64,000 bases of DNA from Bacillota bacterium (GCA_023393125.1 JAEWMQ010000013.1:41125-105124); one strand, 5' to 3'; shown: positions 23,464-33,080, counted from the first letter of the stretch. The notes: a model not told the origin generated them from the sequence alone. Numbers and translations: made by a program.

Positions 23464-24696
23464 TTAATAGCAACTATCACAAGGGTCGTATTTGCCACTT
23501 TCACTAATAGTGCCACTTAAAATGGTTTTACTTCTAGCTAAAGTAGGACAACTTTTAGTGCTGTGATAGCTTTTTCCTTTTGGTGTCCAATATACCACTT
23601 CTGTTGCACTACTAGTTGTCTCTGACTTTTGCTCGGAAACAACATTGCCCTTATTTTGGTCTATGTTATTGAAAGCAGTTGTATTACTAGAATTACTTTT
23701 TCCTGCATCGCTTCCTGGTGTATAACTACCTACCTTGCAATCAGTTACTAGGCCTTTACCTGTAGACTTAAAGATAATCGTGCCACATTCATCACTCCTA
23801 TGTACCTCTATGCCTTGTAGTTTAGCCATGGTTTCTCTATGTGGGTGCCCATATTTATTATCCTTACCACATAAAATCACAGCATAAGTTGGATCCACCT
23901 TCTTAAGGAATGCTTCTGTCGTACTAGTGCTTGATCCATGATGCCCTACTTTTAGTAAATCTACTTTTGAAAGCTGTGGTAAAAGTTCTTCTTCTACTTC
24001 TTTCTCGGCATCACCCATGAATAAAACCTTATCTTCTCCATTGACATATTCAATGACTAAAGACTGATTATTAGTATCCTCTCCTCCATTAGTATTCATT
24101 ACTGTAAAGTAAGAATTACCTAATGGGAACTTACTTTCTTCTAAAGGTACACTTGGAGTAAGTCCTTTATCCATCGCAGCATTAATAAAATCTCTATAAG
24201 TCTTTGTATCGGCATCACCATTAGCTACTAATAATTGATTAATCTTACACGCTTTAATAACTGCATCCAATCCTCCAATATGGTCAGCATGAGGATGGGT
24301 TGCTATGACATACTCTAGTTCTGTAATACCTAGATTTTTAAGGTAGTTAACAACAAGTTGTTCATCATCGTTATCTCCACCATCAATAAGCATTGCTTTA
24401 TGATCTGCCATAATTAAAATAGCATCTGAATTGCCTGTATCTATAAAATGAATTTCGGCTTCTGCTACTTTTCCTTCTGATATCTGCTCTCCAGATGTCT
24501 CCGCTCCTGTAGCCTCTTGTACGCCTTCTTGTGAAGTAGGTGTTTGAGTTGGTGCCTCTACCTCTCCTACTACTTCTACTACTGAATTTTGTGAGCTATT
24601 AGCACTACATCCTGTCACTCCCAGAAGAGATAAACTTAATAGGAGATAAAAGGCATAGCGCTTAATAAAGTTGTGATAAAATTTTACCTTTTCCAT
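23464..24696 (-). CDS. secreted lipoprotein with ComEC-like metallo-beta-lactamase domain
   Basis: A 410-aa protein with a lipoprotein signal peptide (lipobox LLGVTGC, Cys about residue 30), a Thr/Glu-rich linker, and an MBL-fold domain (about 78-320) of the ComEC/Rec2 C-terminal type: THPHADHIGG near 132-141, GDAEKE near 229 and GHHGSS near 252. A Ser/Asn linker leads to a C-terminal 45-residue module VYWTPKGKSYHSTKSCPTL...CDSCY with three Cys. In ComEC relatives this domain is proposed to be a nuclease; a cell-surface hydrolase acting on DNA or another phosphodiester is plausible (inference). It is monocistronic with its own terminator. Confidence 0.85.
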   Translation of the reverse strand: MEKVKFYHNFIKRYAFYLLLSLSLLGVTGCSANSSQNSVVEVVGEVEAPTQTPTSQEGVQEATGAETSGEQISEGKVAEAEIHFIDTGNSDAILIMADHKAMLIDGGDNDDEQLVVNYLKNLGITELEYVIATHPHADHIGGLDAVIKACKINQLLVANGDADTKTYRDFINAAMDKGLTPSVPLEESKFPLGNSYFTVMNTNGGEDTNNQSLVIEYVNGEDKVLFMGDAEKEVEEELLPQLSKVDLLKVGHHGSSTSTTEAFLKKVDPTYAVILCGKDNKYGHPHRETMAKLQGIEVHRSDECGTIIFKSTGKGLVTDCKVGSYTPGSDAGKSNSSNTTAFNNIDQNKGNVVSEQKSETTSSATEVVYWTPKGKSYHSTKSCPTLARSKTILSGTISESGKYDPCDSCY

Positions 24697-24802
24697 AATT
24701 CCTCCTCATTCTACATTTTTATCTATTTTACCCCATTTAGTTTGTTTTATCAATTTACCCTTTTGTGTTTGCTCTATTAGATTTATTTATTTTTCTACAT
24801 AA

Positions 24803-24836
24803 TAAAAAGTGGCATCTTTTTAAGAGCCACTTTTCT
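24803..24836 (-). terminator. intrinsic terminator after nudC
   Basis: AAAAGTGGC pairs with GCCACTTTT; minus-strand T-run follows, about 40 nt after the nudC stop. Confidence 0.75.
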
Positions 24837-24873
24837 TTAGTAAAACTTTTCTTATTAGAGTACCATTTAACTA

Positions 24874-25695
24874 CTACATATTATTTTTAAAATGTAAAAT
24901 CATTTCCGAAGTAAGACTTATTCCATCACCTATTGGTGATATCTCTTCCCTCTCCAACCAGACACCTTCTGATAGTTCATTCTCATCTAACTTAATTTCA
25001 CTACTACCATCTACTTCAGCAAAATAACCTAAAAGTAAATCACCTGCAAATCCCCATGGCTGACTCTTATAATAGCGAATGTTTTTTACTTTAAGTCCTA
25101 CTTCTTCCATCACTTCTCGTTCTATAGTTTGTTCTGCTGCTTCACCAATTTCACAAAATCCAGCTACTAAACCAAACCTTTTATACTCACGTCCCGCATA
25201 TCTAGTCAAAAGCAATCTATTACCATCTATTATGCCTACAATGACAGCTGGAGATATTCTAGGGTAAACTATATTACCGCAAGCACTGCAACATAAAGCT
25301 CTTTCTTTATCACTATGTACCATAGGCTTACCACAAGAGCCACAAAATCGATTGGTTCTATACCAGTTAAATAAATGATAGGCTGTTACGGCTGCAAATG
25401 CTACATGTTGCGGCTTAAGCGTTCTTAATAAGTTAATATTTTCAAAGCTATAGCCTTCTAAAGCCTTTTGCTCTTTCATATTTGCTAAATAATAATGCTC
25501 ATTATCTATGGTAAATAGGTAAATAAATTCGACCTCTCTGTGTGCAAAATCTTCATATTTTGGGAAAACTATTTCCTCTTCGTATTTCTTTACAAGTACA
25601 TCTCTTCCTTCAAATACAAACGCGATATCTCCCTGGACTGGTGTATGGTAATTATATTCATTATGAAAGTGATGTGATTTTAAATCTTGTATCAT
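24874..25695 (-). CDS. nudC: NAD(+) diphosphatase (NADH pyrophosphatase)
   Basis: A 273-aa NudC protein. A zinc ribbon (FCGSCGKPM then CCSACGNIVYPR, about 114-141) precedes the Nudix domain, whose box GFCEIGEAAEQTIEREVMEE (plus VG) begins near residue 178; the SQPWGFAGDLLLGY motif downstream is the NudC-specific SQPWPFPxS block in variant form. It hydrolyses NAD(H) to NMN(H) and AMP, and NudC homologues also remove NAD caps from RNA. It lies 82 nt downstream of the EamA transporter gene on the same strand. Confidence 0.92.
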   Translation of the reverse strand: MIQDLKSHHFHNEYNYHTPVQGDIAFVFEGRDVLVKKYEEEIVFPKYEDFAHREVEFIYLFTIDNEHYYLANMKEQKALEGYSFENINLLRTLKPQHVAFAAVTAYHLFNWYRTNRFCGSCGKPMVHSDKERALCCSACGNIVYPRISPAVIVGIIDGNRLLLTRYAGREYKRFGLVAGFCEIGEAAEQTIEREVMEEVGLKVKNIRYYKSQPWGFAGDLLLGYFAEVDGSSEIKLDENELSEGVWLEREEISPIGDGISLTSEMILHFKNNM

Positions 25696-25777
25696 GTCAT
25701 TGCCCCATTTCTTTGTTAGTCCTCTAATCTACTATTCTTCTGCCCCAAGTTGTTTACTAGCCACTTTCTTCTACCTA

Positions 25778-26638
25778 CTATAATAATAAGGCTAATGTCC
25801 CTGCCACAATAAGGCCAAGACCTAATGCTGATTTCTTATGAAGTCGTTCATGAAATACAACATAAGAAAAGCCAATAGTTACTAAAATACTCAGTTTATC
25901 AATAGGTACTACAACACTAGCTGGTCCTGTTTGAAGTGCTCTATAATAACAAAGCCAAGATGCTCCGGTTGCAAAACCTGATAAGATGATGAATAACCAG
26001 CTTTGCTTATCAATCTTTTTAATAGTATGCTGCTTTCCTGTAACAAATACCACAAGCCACGCCATCACTAAAACGACAATAGTACGAATAGCTGTTCCTA
26101 AAGTAGAATCAATACCTTCAATCCCTACTTTACCTAAAATAGACGTTAAACTGGCAAAAACAGCTGAACTAATAGCCAAGACAAGCCAAGACTTCCCTTT
26201 TGTTTCTTTTACAGCCTCTTCTTTTTTTTGAATCATCAAATAAGTTCCAATACCAATCAAAAGCATAGCTATTAATTTAATAGGTGTTATTGGCTCTCCT
26301 AATAAAATAAAAGCTAATAACATAGTTAATATCGTACTGGATTTATCAATAGGTGTGACTTTATTGACATCACCCAACTGTAAAGCCTTAAAATAGCAAA
26401 GCCAAGATGCTCCGGTTGCCAGCCCTGATAATACTAAAAAGATAAAGGTTTTGCTTTCAATAGCCCCTAACTCTCCTTGCTTTCCAGCTATAAAAACCAT
26501 CATCCAAGAAAAGCAAAGGACAACTATTGTCCTAAGGGCCGTAGCTACATTAGAATCAGTATGTTTAATCCCACACTTAGCCAATATAGCAGTAAGCCCC
26601 GCAAATAAGGCTGAACCAAATGCAAAGACCATCCACAT
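25778..26638 (-). CDS. EamA/DMT-family transporter
   Basis: A 286-aa ten-helix drug/metabolite transporter with two EamA repeats. The halves are unusually alike: GLTAILAKCGIKHTDSNVATAL and SLTSILGKVGIEGIDSTLGTAI start the same block, and SGLATGASWLCYFKALQ recurs as SGFATGASWLCYYRALQ. At DNA level a stretch of at least 20 identical bases recurs (near 25940 and 26400). The substrate is unknown. The promoter side faces repeat copy 2, which starts about 110 nt upstream. Confidence 0.88.
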   Translation of the reverse strand: MWMVFAFGSALFAGLTAILAKCGIKHTDSNVATALRTIVVLCFSWMMVFIAGKQGELGAIESKTFIFLVLSGLATGASWLCYFKALQLGDVNKVTPIDKSSTILTMLLAFILLGEPITPIKLIAMLLIGIGTYLMIQKKEEAVKETKGKSWLVLAISSAVFASLTSILGKVGIEGIDSTLGTAIRTIVVLVMAWLVVFVTGKQHTIKKIDKQSWLFIILSGFATGASWLCYYRALQTGPASVVVPIDKLSILVTIGFSYVVFHERLHKKSALGLGLIVAGTLALLL

Positions 26639-26747
26639 TCGTTCTTCCTCCTTTCAAATCATACTTCTAGCTTACGTTATTAGTATACAACAACTGGTCA
26701 ATAGTTACGTAAGCATCTTACTTATTATAACTATTCAGTTGGTTACA

Positions 26748-27445
26748 CAAATAGAAATTTGCAGGGGCGTTTATGAGAAAGGCTGTTGGGAGGAAATGAG
26801 AGGAGAAGGGCTATCTTCCAGTGTTCCGGTTCAAATTTTTTGAAGCACTAGGCTCACTTATTTGGATGAACGCACGAAAACTCCCGTTGGTCAAACACTC
26901 GTGCTAAAACCCATCCAAAACGTTCGCCAAGTGCCTCTAAAAAATTTTTCCAAGTCACCCTTCCAGATATCCCTCCTTCTCTCATTTCTGCCGAACGTTA
27001 TTAAGCTCATAAACGCTCCTGACAGTAAAGCGGTACGAGAAAAATATACTGGTATTTTAAACTTATAAGCCAGTCTATCATATCTCGTTCTAGCAATAAT
27101 AACGCATAGAGTTCATCAATTCTTAACGAAGGATTTTCTCCGTTTTCTCTTCATTCACAATAATGCATAAAGCTCTTTGTAGTTTATTCTTGTAAAGCAG
27201 TAGCGATGTAGGGAGACTAGTGGACTTGCTGGAAGATGCCTTGGAGCAGAGCTTAGAAACTCTTAATGAAGTAATCCTTATGGGTTTTAGGGCGAGTGTT
27301 TGAACGTAGTGAGTTTTCGCCCGTTCATAAGGATTACGAATTTAGAGTTTCTTAGCGGAGTGAGATAGCAACTAGAAGCAAGTACACTAGCCGGACTACA
27401 TAGCGGCAGTTTAACTTTATATAGTATTATTCAAATTTCTATTTA
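26748..27445 (-). repeat. large hairpin repeat element, copy 2 (inverted)
   Basis: The same unit as at 21.64 kb in reverse orientation: hairpin B (about 26755-27000), the conserved ATRGCTTATAAG segment, linker, then hairpin C (about 27195-27410). The ends carry a clear terminal inverted repeat: AAATAGAAATTTG at 26749-26761 and CAAATTTCTATTT at 27431-27443. Hairpin C has GGGCGA/TCGCCC stems where copy 1 has GGCTGA/TCAGCC. It is almost identical to copy 3 over hairpin C. No ORF of substance is present. Confidence 0.88.
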
Positions 27446-27474
27446 TATAACTAAGTAGCAACACCTCTTCAATA

Positions 27475-27523
27475 AAAAATACCACTCAAGCTATATATTC
27501 TCCATAACTTGAGTGGTATCCTT
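27475..27523 (-). terminator. intrinsic terminator after GH94 gene
   Basis: ATACCACTCAAG (27479-27490) pairs with CTTGAGTGGTAT (27508-27519), followed on the minus strand by six T. Confidence 0.85.
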
Positions 27524-27529
27524 ATCCTA

Positions 27530-29923
27530 TTACATTTCTAAAATAATCTCATTTTCATCTTTTAATGCTGCTGCAAAAATATAATTACTCTCTAATTTAT
27601 CTCCATTTAAGTAACAAGCTTTATAACCGCCCTCTGCTCCATTTGGATTATTAACCGTAATATGAAGCTTCTTACCACGGAATACTTTATCCATTGTGAA
27701 AGTTTTCCAGTCACTTGGAATAGCTGGCTCTATCTTAATACCATTTAAATCAGGGCGAAGTCCTAAAATACCTTCTACACAGCCTACCATAACAGTAGAG
27801 GCAGTACCTGTTAACCAATGTACATGTGAGCGACCTTCAAATGGACTTTCAACGCTTTCTGTAAATTGTCCGTGTACATATGGTTCCAAAACACGTACAT
27901 CAGCATTATCATTTTGAGCAGCTGGTGAACTTTCCATAAAGTATTCAAAAGCCTGATTTCCATGTCCCATTAAAGCTTCCGCTAGGATAATCCAACCTTG
28001 TGGTTGTGAGAAAATACCACCATTTTCTTTCGTTGAGCCGTTGAAAAGTAAGGCAAGGGCACCGTCAAAAGCGTGTTCCTTGTAAGATGGTGCCATAACA
28101 CGTACGCCATATTTCGTATTAAGCTCTCTATGAACAGATTCTAAAGCTTTTTCAGCTTGCTCTTTTGTAGCAAGCCCACTAATAACAGCCCAAGATTGAG
28201 GATTTAACCACATGTTTGCTTCTGGATCTTTCTTTGAACCAATAACTGTTCCATCTTCTTTAAAGCCACGGATAAAACGGTCATCCTCCCAACAGTTTTC
28301 TTGAATTGTATCGCCTAATACTTTTTGAACTTCATCTAAGTAAGCAATATAATCTACATCATTTAAGTCTACTGCAAAGTCACGAAGTACACTCATTGCA
28401 TAGTAGAGCTGAAGAGCTACGAAAGAGGATTCTCCTTTTTTACCAAGTCTTAAACAGTCATTCCAATCGGCATGTAAACCAGCTGGCATATGATGTGCCC
28501 CAAGACGTTCCATTGAGAAGTTAATAGCTCTCTTTAAGTGATCATAAACTGTACCTTCATCTTTGTTAGCATAAGGAACTACTTCGTTAATAAAGTCTTT
28601 ATCTCCTGATTCACCAATGTATTTTAATATGGTTGGGAATAACCAAAGTGCATCATCCGCACGGTACGCAGGATGTCCTGTTGCTTGAGCATAAGAAGGA
28701 TCATCCGGTGTATCTTCATGACCTGCATTATGATCAAATTTAACAAGTGGTAGACCTCCACCATTATCTACTTGTGCTGAAAGCATAAAGATGATTTTTT
28801 CTTTAGCCATTTCTGGATCAAGGTGAATAATACCTTGAATATCTTGAACCGTATCGCGGTAACCATAACCATTTCTAAGACCACAGTAAATAAAAGAAGC
28901 AGCTCTTGACCAAATAAATGTAATAAAGCATTGATAAGCATTCCAAGTATTAATCATATTATTAAATTCACTACTTGGTGTTTGTACATAGAGATTACTA
29001 AGTTTTCCGTGCCAGTATGCCTTAAGTTCTTCAAGTTCCTCTTCTACTTTATTTAAATTTTCATAGCTTGCTAAAATGCCTGCTGACTCTTCATCATTGT
29101 ATTGACCAAGTACAAATACCATTTCTTTGGTTTCACCTGGTGCTAATGTCACTTTAGTTTGAAGTGCGCCACAGCCATTACTGTTGTAGTTGAGTACGTT
29201 GTCACAAGCTCCTCTCTCTACTGCAATAGGATTACCATAACTACGGTAACGTCCTAAAAAGCTTGCTTTATCACCATTATAAGAAGTTACTTCTGAGCCT
29301 ACTAAGCCTAAGAAACGTTCTTTGCGATTACTACCATTACAGTCTTTGTGGCAGTTCTCATTGATAGTCTGAAGAATTTTATTTCCCTTGAAGTATGTAC
29401 GTGTGATAAATAATGTATATTGTAAATTAACTTGGTCATTTTCATAGTTATTTTCATTAGTAAACTCTGCATAACCAAATACAGAAAGCTCTCTAGGCTT
29501 GTCACTGGTATTGGTTACTTTTAAACGCCATACCTCATAGGTTTTATTAAGTGGCACATAATATAAAGCTTCTGAATGAATACCTTGGTAGTCTGCTTTG
29601 ATATTAGTATAAGCAGTCCCATGATGACATTGGCTTTTATAATACTCAAGACTCTTACCCACTGGTTGCCAAGAAGCTGACCAATAATCACCATTTACAT
29701 CATCTCTTAAATAAATATAACGTCCTGGTTTATCTTCTTGATTAAACACATAGCGTAAAATACGGCCATTAGCTCCACTTTTTACAAAGCTATAACCACC
29801 TGCATTATGTGAAATAATAGCACCATACTCTGGAGAACCTAAATAGTTAGCCCATGGTGCAGGTGTATTAGGATTAGTAATGACATACTCTCTATTCTTT
29901 TCATCAAAAAAACCGTAATTCAT
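27530..29923 (-). CDS. GH94 family glycoside phosphorylase (cellobiose phosphorylase-like)
   Basis: A 797-aa cytoplasmic inverting phosphorylase of GH94. N-terminal beta-sandwich begins FGYFDEKNREYVITNPNTP-like (NAGGYSF near 42), and the (alpha/alpha)6 barrel contains the catalytic GLHADWNDCLRLG motif with the general-acid Asp near residue 485 and the phosphate-binding HWLTGTAS block near 700. It phosphorolyses a beta-linked disaccharide such as cellobiose, cellobionate or chitobiose to a sugar 1-phosphate; which of these cannot be fixed by eye. RBS GGAGGT is strong. It stands alone with its own promoter and terminator. An energy-saving route for plant-glycan products is the likely role. Confidence 0.9.
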   Translation of the reverse strand: MNYGFFDEKNREYVITNPNTPAPWANYLGSPEYGAIISHNAGGYSFVKSGANGRILRYVFNQEDKPGRYIYLRDDVNGDYWSASWQPVGKSLEYYKSQCHHGTAYTNIKADYQGIHSEALYYVPLNKTYEVWRLKVTNTSDKPRELSVFGYAEFTNENNYENDQVNLQYTLFITRTYFKGNKILQTINENCHKDCNGSNRKERFLGLVGSEVTSYNGDKASFLGRYRSYGNPIAVERGACDNVLNYNSNGCGALQTKVTLAPGETKEMVFVLGQYNDEESAGILASYENLNKVEEELEELKAYWHGKLSNLYVQTPSSEFNNMINTWNAYQCFITFIWSRAASFIYCGLRNGYGYRDTVQDIQGIIHLDPEMAKEKIIFMLSAQVDNGGGLPLVKFDHNAGHEDTPDDPSYAQATGHPAYRADDALWLFPTILKYIGESGDKDFINEVVPYANKDEGTVYDHLKRAINFSMERLGAHHMPAGLHADWNDCLRLGKKGESSFVALQLYYAMSVLRDFAVDLNDVDYIAYLDEVQKVLGDTIQENCWEDDRFIRGFKEDGTVIGSKKDPEANMWLNPQSWAVISGLATKEQAEKALESVHRELNTKYGVRVMAPSYKEHAFDGALALLFNGSTKENGGIFSQPQGWIILAEALMGHGNQAFEYFMESSPAAQNDNADVRVLEPYVHGQFTESVESPFEGRSHVHWLTGTASTVMVGCVEGILGLRPDLNGIKIEPAIPSDWKTFTMDKVFRGKKLHITVNNPNGAEGGYKACYLNGDKLESNYIFAAALKDENEIILEM

Positions 29924-30020
29924 AATTAACCTCCATGATTATTATTTTTTAATCTTTACTAGTTAAAATACTGCTTACTTTTCTTCTTTTTTAAGTTAAA
30001 TAAATCATTTAATTTGTTTT

Positions 30021-30049
30021 ATTCTATTATTACTTCTCTGTTCTATCAA
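30021..30049 (-). promoter_or_regulatory. sigma-A promoter for the GH94 gene
   Basis: Minus strand TTGATA (30049-30044), 17-nt spacer, TAGAAT (30026-30021), about 95 nt before the start codon. Confidence 0.6.
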
Positions 30050-30151
30050 GGGCAAACACGCAAAAATTACAAGTGTATCTTTTTCTACAAGTATTTTTTT
30101 GTTCTTAGGAAACTATTAGCATTATATTCACTGTGCCTTTTATAGTACAAA

Positions 30152-30210
30152 AAAAGCTATTATCGTAAGAAATATAACTTTTCATCTTTCTTACGATAAT
30201 AGCTTTAGTT
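30152..30210 (-). terminator. intrinsic terminator after lgt
   Basis: A 19-bp stem (AAAGCTATTATCGTAAGAAA with its complement at 30187-30206) followed on the minus strand by TTTTTTTGT. Confidence 0.8.
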
Positions 30211-30276
30211 TAAATTAATCTTTTGTTTAAATACTGCTCATTCCTACACTTAAACTACACTTTCAGCTATTACTAT

Positions 30277-31041
30277 TTAAGCTTCTAATGATGTAGCTAC
30301 TTGCTTCTTTTTATTAACCACAAATAAAACAATTGCTCCTATAACAAAGAATATAGAAATAAATTGAGAAGTTGAAAGCATACCTATAATTCCCCTCTCA
30401 TCATCTCTTAAGAACTCTATACAAAATCTACCAATTCCATAAAGGAGTAAATAAAGAGCCCCCGTATTTCCTTTACATTTGGAGCGACTTGAAAACCAAA
30501 TCAAAATCCCTGCAATAAGAAAGTCGCCAACTGAAGAAAATAGTTGGGTTGGTAGTAATTTTACGCCTGCTGGAGCTAAACTCCCTTCTGGGAAAATAAC
30601 ACCTAGTACTGACTGCGTTTCTCTTCCATAACAACACCCGGCTAGAAAACATCCTATTCTCCCAAAGCCCTGAGCAATGGCTACAGATGGCATCAGTAAA
30701 TCAAAATAACTCATAAAACTGATTTTTTTAATGCGGCAATAAATAATGGCCGATAATGCTCCTGCAATAATACCGCCATAAACAACAAAGCCTTCTGAAC
30801 CTAGTACACTCATTGGTGCTTTTATAAATTGCTCAAACTCAACAATAACATATAATAATTTAGCACCTAAAAATCCACTTACAATGACTAACATAGCAAC
30901 ACTACTTATAACATCTGAATCTAATCCTTTTTTCTTTGCTCTATAGGAACCCATTAATAAAGCAACTATAAAACCTATTCCTATCATGAGACCATACCCA
31001 TGTATAGTAATACTTCCAATTGATAAAATATCATTATGCAT
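30277..31041 (-). CDS. lgt: prolipoprotein diacylglyceryl transferase
   Basis: A seven-helix membrane enzyme (254 aa from the preferred start) that moves diacylglycerol from phosphatidylglycerol to the lipobox Cys of prolipoproteins. The signature GRIGCFLAGCCYGRET (about 126-141) with the essential Arg, and a C-terminal RFCIEFLRDDERG, are present. The frame is open to 31071, but ATG at 31041 begins the typical MHNDILSIGSITIHGYG. The upstream AGAGGGGG is rather far (11 nt), so the longer form starting MIVVEGETKQ is not excluded. It would modify the lipoproteins found elsewhere here (ZnuA, PhnD, the MBL lipoprotein). Confidence 0.9.
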   Translation of the reverse strand: MHNDILSIGSITIHGYGLMIGIGFIVALLMGSYRAKKKGLDSDVISSVAMLVIVSGFLGAKLLYVIVEFEQFIKAPMSVLGSEGFVVYGGIIAGALSAIIYCRIKKISFMSYFDLLMPSVAIAQGFGRIGCFLAGCCYGRETQSVLGVIFPEGSLAPAGVKLLPTQLFSSVGDFLIAGILIWFSSRSKCKGNTGALYLLLYGIGRFCIEFLRDDERGIIGMLSTSQFISIFFVIGAIVLFVVNKKKQVATSLEA

Positions 31042-31266
31042 CTGTTTTGTTTCCCCCTCTACAACTATCAACTTCTATACTCTATATACCTCATTTTACT
31101 TTAGCTTAATTTATATATTATAACAGAAAAATTGCTATCAGCCTATATGATCTACTTAATAATAATGCTAATAAACATGTGGTATGAAGTCCCCAGTCAC
31201 TTTTTAAAGTTTCCTTTAACATCCATTTAATGAAGCCCCTGTACACTTCCAACTTTTTACACTTAA

Positions 31267-31295
31267 TTGACTTACTTCTAAGTCTTTTTTATAAT
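31267..31295 (+). promoter_or_regulatory. sigma-A promoter for the alanine symporter gene
   Basis: TTGACT (31267-31272), 17-nt spacer, TATAAT (31290-31295), 65 nt upstream of the start codon. Confidence 0.7.
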
Positions 31296-31359
31296 AACTA
31301 GAGAGTTCCATATCACCTGCTATATACTAACACACAATAACTAGAAAGAAGGTAGATAT

Positions 31360-32760
31360 ATGAATTTACTGAATACTATTATTAATACCACCAACGATAT
31401 CCTATGGGGCAATGTGCTTATTATTCTCCTGGTTGTTCTTGGTATTTATTTTACATGGCAGACAGGTTTTGTCCAATTTACCTACCTTAAAGAAATGTTT
31501 GCTCTACTAGGTGACGGTATAGGTAAAAATGCTGCAACACATAAAGGCATTTCGTCTTTTCAAGCTTTTTGCATCAGTACTGCTTCAAGAGTAGGAACTG
31601 GAAATATTGCAGGAGTTGCCATTGCTATTGTAATGGGTGGACCAGGTGCTGTCTTTTGGATGTGGCTTATGGCTCTTTTGGGGGCAGCTTCTGGATTTAT
31701 AGAAAGTACCCTCGCTCAAATTTATAAGGTAAAAGAAGGAGATTCCTACCGAGGTGGACCTGCTTACTATATGGAGAAAGGCCTCGGAAAACGCTGGCTA
31801 GGTATAGTATTTTCAGGGCTTATTACTGTGACTTTCGGTCTCATCTTCAATGCGGTTCAGGCTAATACTATTACTGCTGCTTTTAACAATGCCTTTAATA
31901 TCAACAAAGTCTTAATGGGACTTATCATTAGCATAATTACTGCCATTGTTATCTTTGGTGGAGTCAAACGTATTGCAAAAGTCTCTGAAGTGCTCGTACC
32001 ATTCTTTGCAGTAGCTTATATTTTAGTTGCTCTGGTTGTTATTATCCTCAACATTAAACAGCTTCCAGGCATCATCGTTCTTATTTTTGAAAATGCATTT
32101 GGCCTCAAACAAGTCGCAGTGGGTGGTATCATGGGAACAATTCTATATGGTGTCAAAAGAGGCCTCTTCTCAAATGAGGCTGGCATGGGAAGTGCGCCTA
32201 ATGCAGCAGCTACTGCTACTGTAAGCCACCCTGTTAAACAAGGACTTATTCAGTGTCTTGGTGTTTTTGTAGATACCATTATTATTTGCTCTTGTACAGC
32301 CTTCATTATCCTTTTAGCTGGAGATTATACGAATACCTCCCTTACTGGCATCGAACTTACTCAAGCTGCACTTACTTCTCAGTTTGGGGCATTTGGAAAA
32401 TATTTCATTGCCATCTGCATCGTACTATTTGCTTTTAGCTCTATTGTTGGTAATTACTATTATGGACAAGCTAATATCGAATTCATCAAAGCCAATAAAA
32501 TATTTATTACACTCTACAGAATATGTGTTGTTGCTATGGTAATGTTCGGTTCTCTTGTAGAAGTGGCCCTTGTATGGAACCTTGCTGATGTCTTCATGGG
32601 ATTTATGGCTATTATCAATCTCATTGCCATTACTTTACTTTGTCGTATTGCAGTACTTTGTCTTAAAGACTATAGAGCACAAAAAGCCGCCGGTATCAAG
32701 GATCCTGTTTTTAAGTCTTCTTCTATCAAAGGTTTAAAGAATACAACAGAATGGGAATAA
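31360..32760 (+). CDS. sodium:alanine symporter family (AGCS) protein
   Basis: A 466-aa membrane protein with about eleven helices and the AGCS signatures GTGNIAGVAIAIVMGGPGAVFW (about 86, longer run given by position), GDSYRGGPAYYMEKGLG (about 127) and KRGLFSNEAGMGSAPNAAAT (about 266). It takes up alanine or glycine with Na+. AAGAAGG precedes the ATG. It is monocistronic, divergent from lgt across a 290-nt gap with a good promoter. Confidence 0.93.
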   Translation: MNLLNTIINTTNDILWGNVLIILLVVLGIYFTWQTGFVQFTYLKEMFALLGDGIGKNAATHKGISSFQAFCISTASRVGTGNIAGVAIAIVMGGPGAVFWMWLMALLGAASGFIESTLAQIYKVKEGDSYRGGPAYYMEKGLGKRWLGIVFSGLITVTFGLIFNAVQANTITAAFNNAFNINKVLMGLIISIITAIVIFGGVKRIAKVSEVLVPFFAVAYILVALVVIILNIKQLPGIIVLIFENAFGLKQVAVGGIMGTILYGVKRGLFSNEAGMGSAPNAAATATVSHPVKQGLIQCLGVFVDTIIICSCTAFIILLAGDYTNTSLTGIELTQAALTSQFGAFGKYFIAICIVLFAFSSIVGNYYYGQANIEFIKANKIFITLYRICVVAMVMFGSLVEVALVWNLADVFMGFMAIINLIAITLLCRIAVLCLKDYRAQKAAGIKDPVFKSSSIKGLKNTTEWE

Positions 32761-32782
32761 CCATTTGTCTTAGTAAATAGAT

Positions 32783-32806
32783 AACCTCTTATGAGGTTTT
32801 TATTTT
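32783..32806 (+). terminator. intrinsic terminator after AGCS gene
   Basis: AACCTC-TTAT-GAGGTT followed by TTTATTTT, about 23 nt after the stop codon. Confidence 0.75.
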
Positions 32807-32880
32807 AAAATATATTGAGTTACTAAGTACTCTTACTATACTTACAAATGAATCTGTAAGTTATGTCACATGTAATTAAT

Positions 32881-32940
32881 AAAGTAAAGAATGTCCAGTT
32901 TATACTTTATTCTAAGTATAAACTGGACATTCTTTACTTT
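32881..32940. repeat. perfect 27-bp inverted repeat with 6-nt loop
   Basis: Arms 32881-32907 and 32914-32940 are exact complements, containing AGAATGTCCAG near the middle. It lies between convergent genes, about 120 nt after the symporter's own terminator. There is no clear T-run, so it may be a backup bidirectional terminator or a mobile-element relic. Confidence 0.8.
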
Positions 32941-33080
32941 ACTTCATCAATCTTGGGTATGACTAAACCCTTATAATCCTATTCGATATATTACACTCTA
33001 GTTCAGGCTTTTATAAGTTTTTACATAGCTAAACTCCATCTTAATGTACAATAGTACATGTCTAAAAAGAAATAACTACA

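Noticed and set aside
26451..27068. 130-aa and 68-aa ORFs in or near repeat copy 2
   Set aside because: They cover hairpin arms, are not preserved in copies 1 and 3, and begin inside the EamA gene or without ribosome binding sites.
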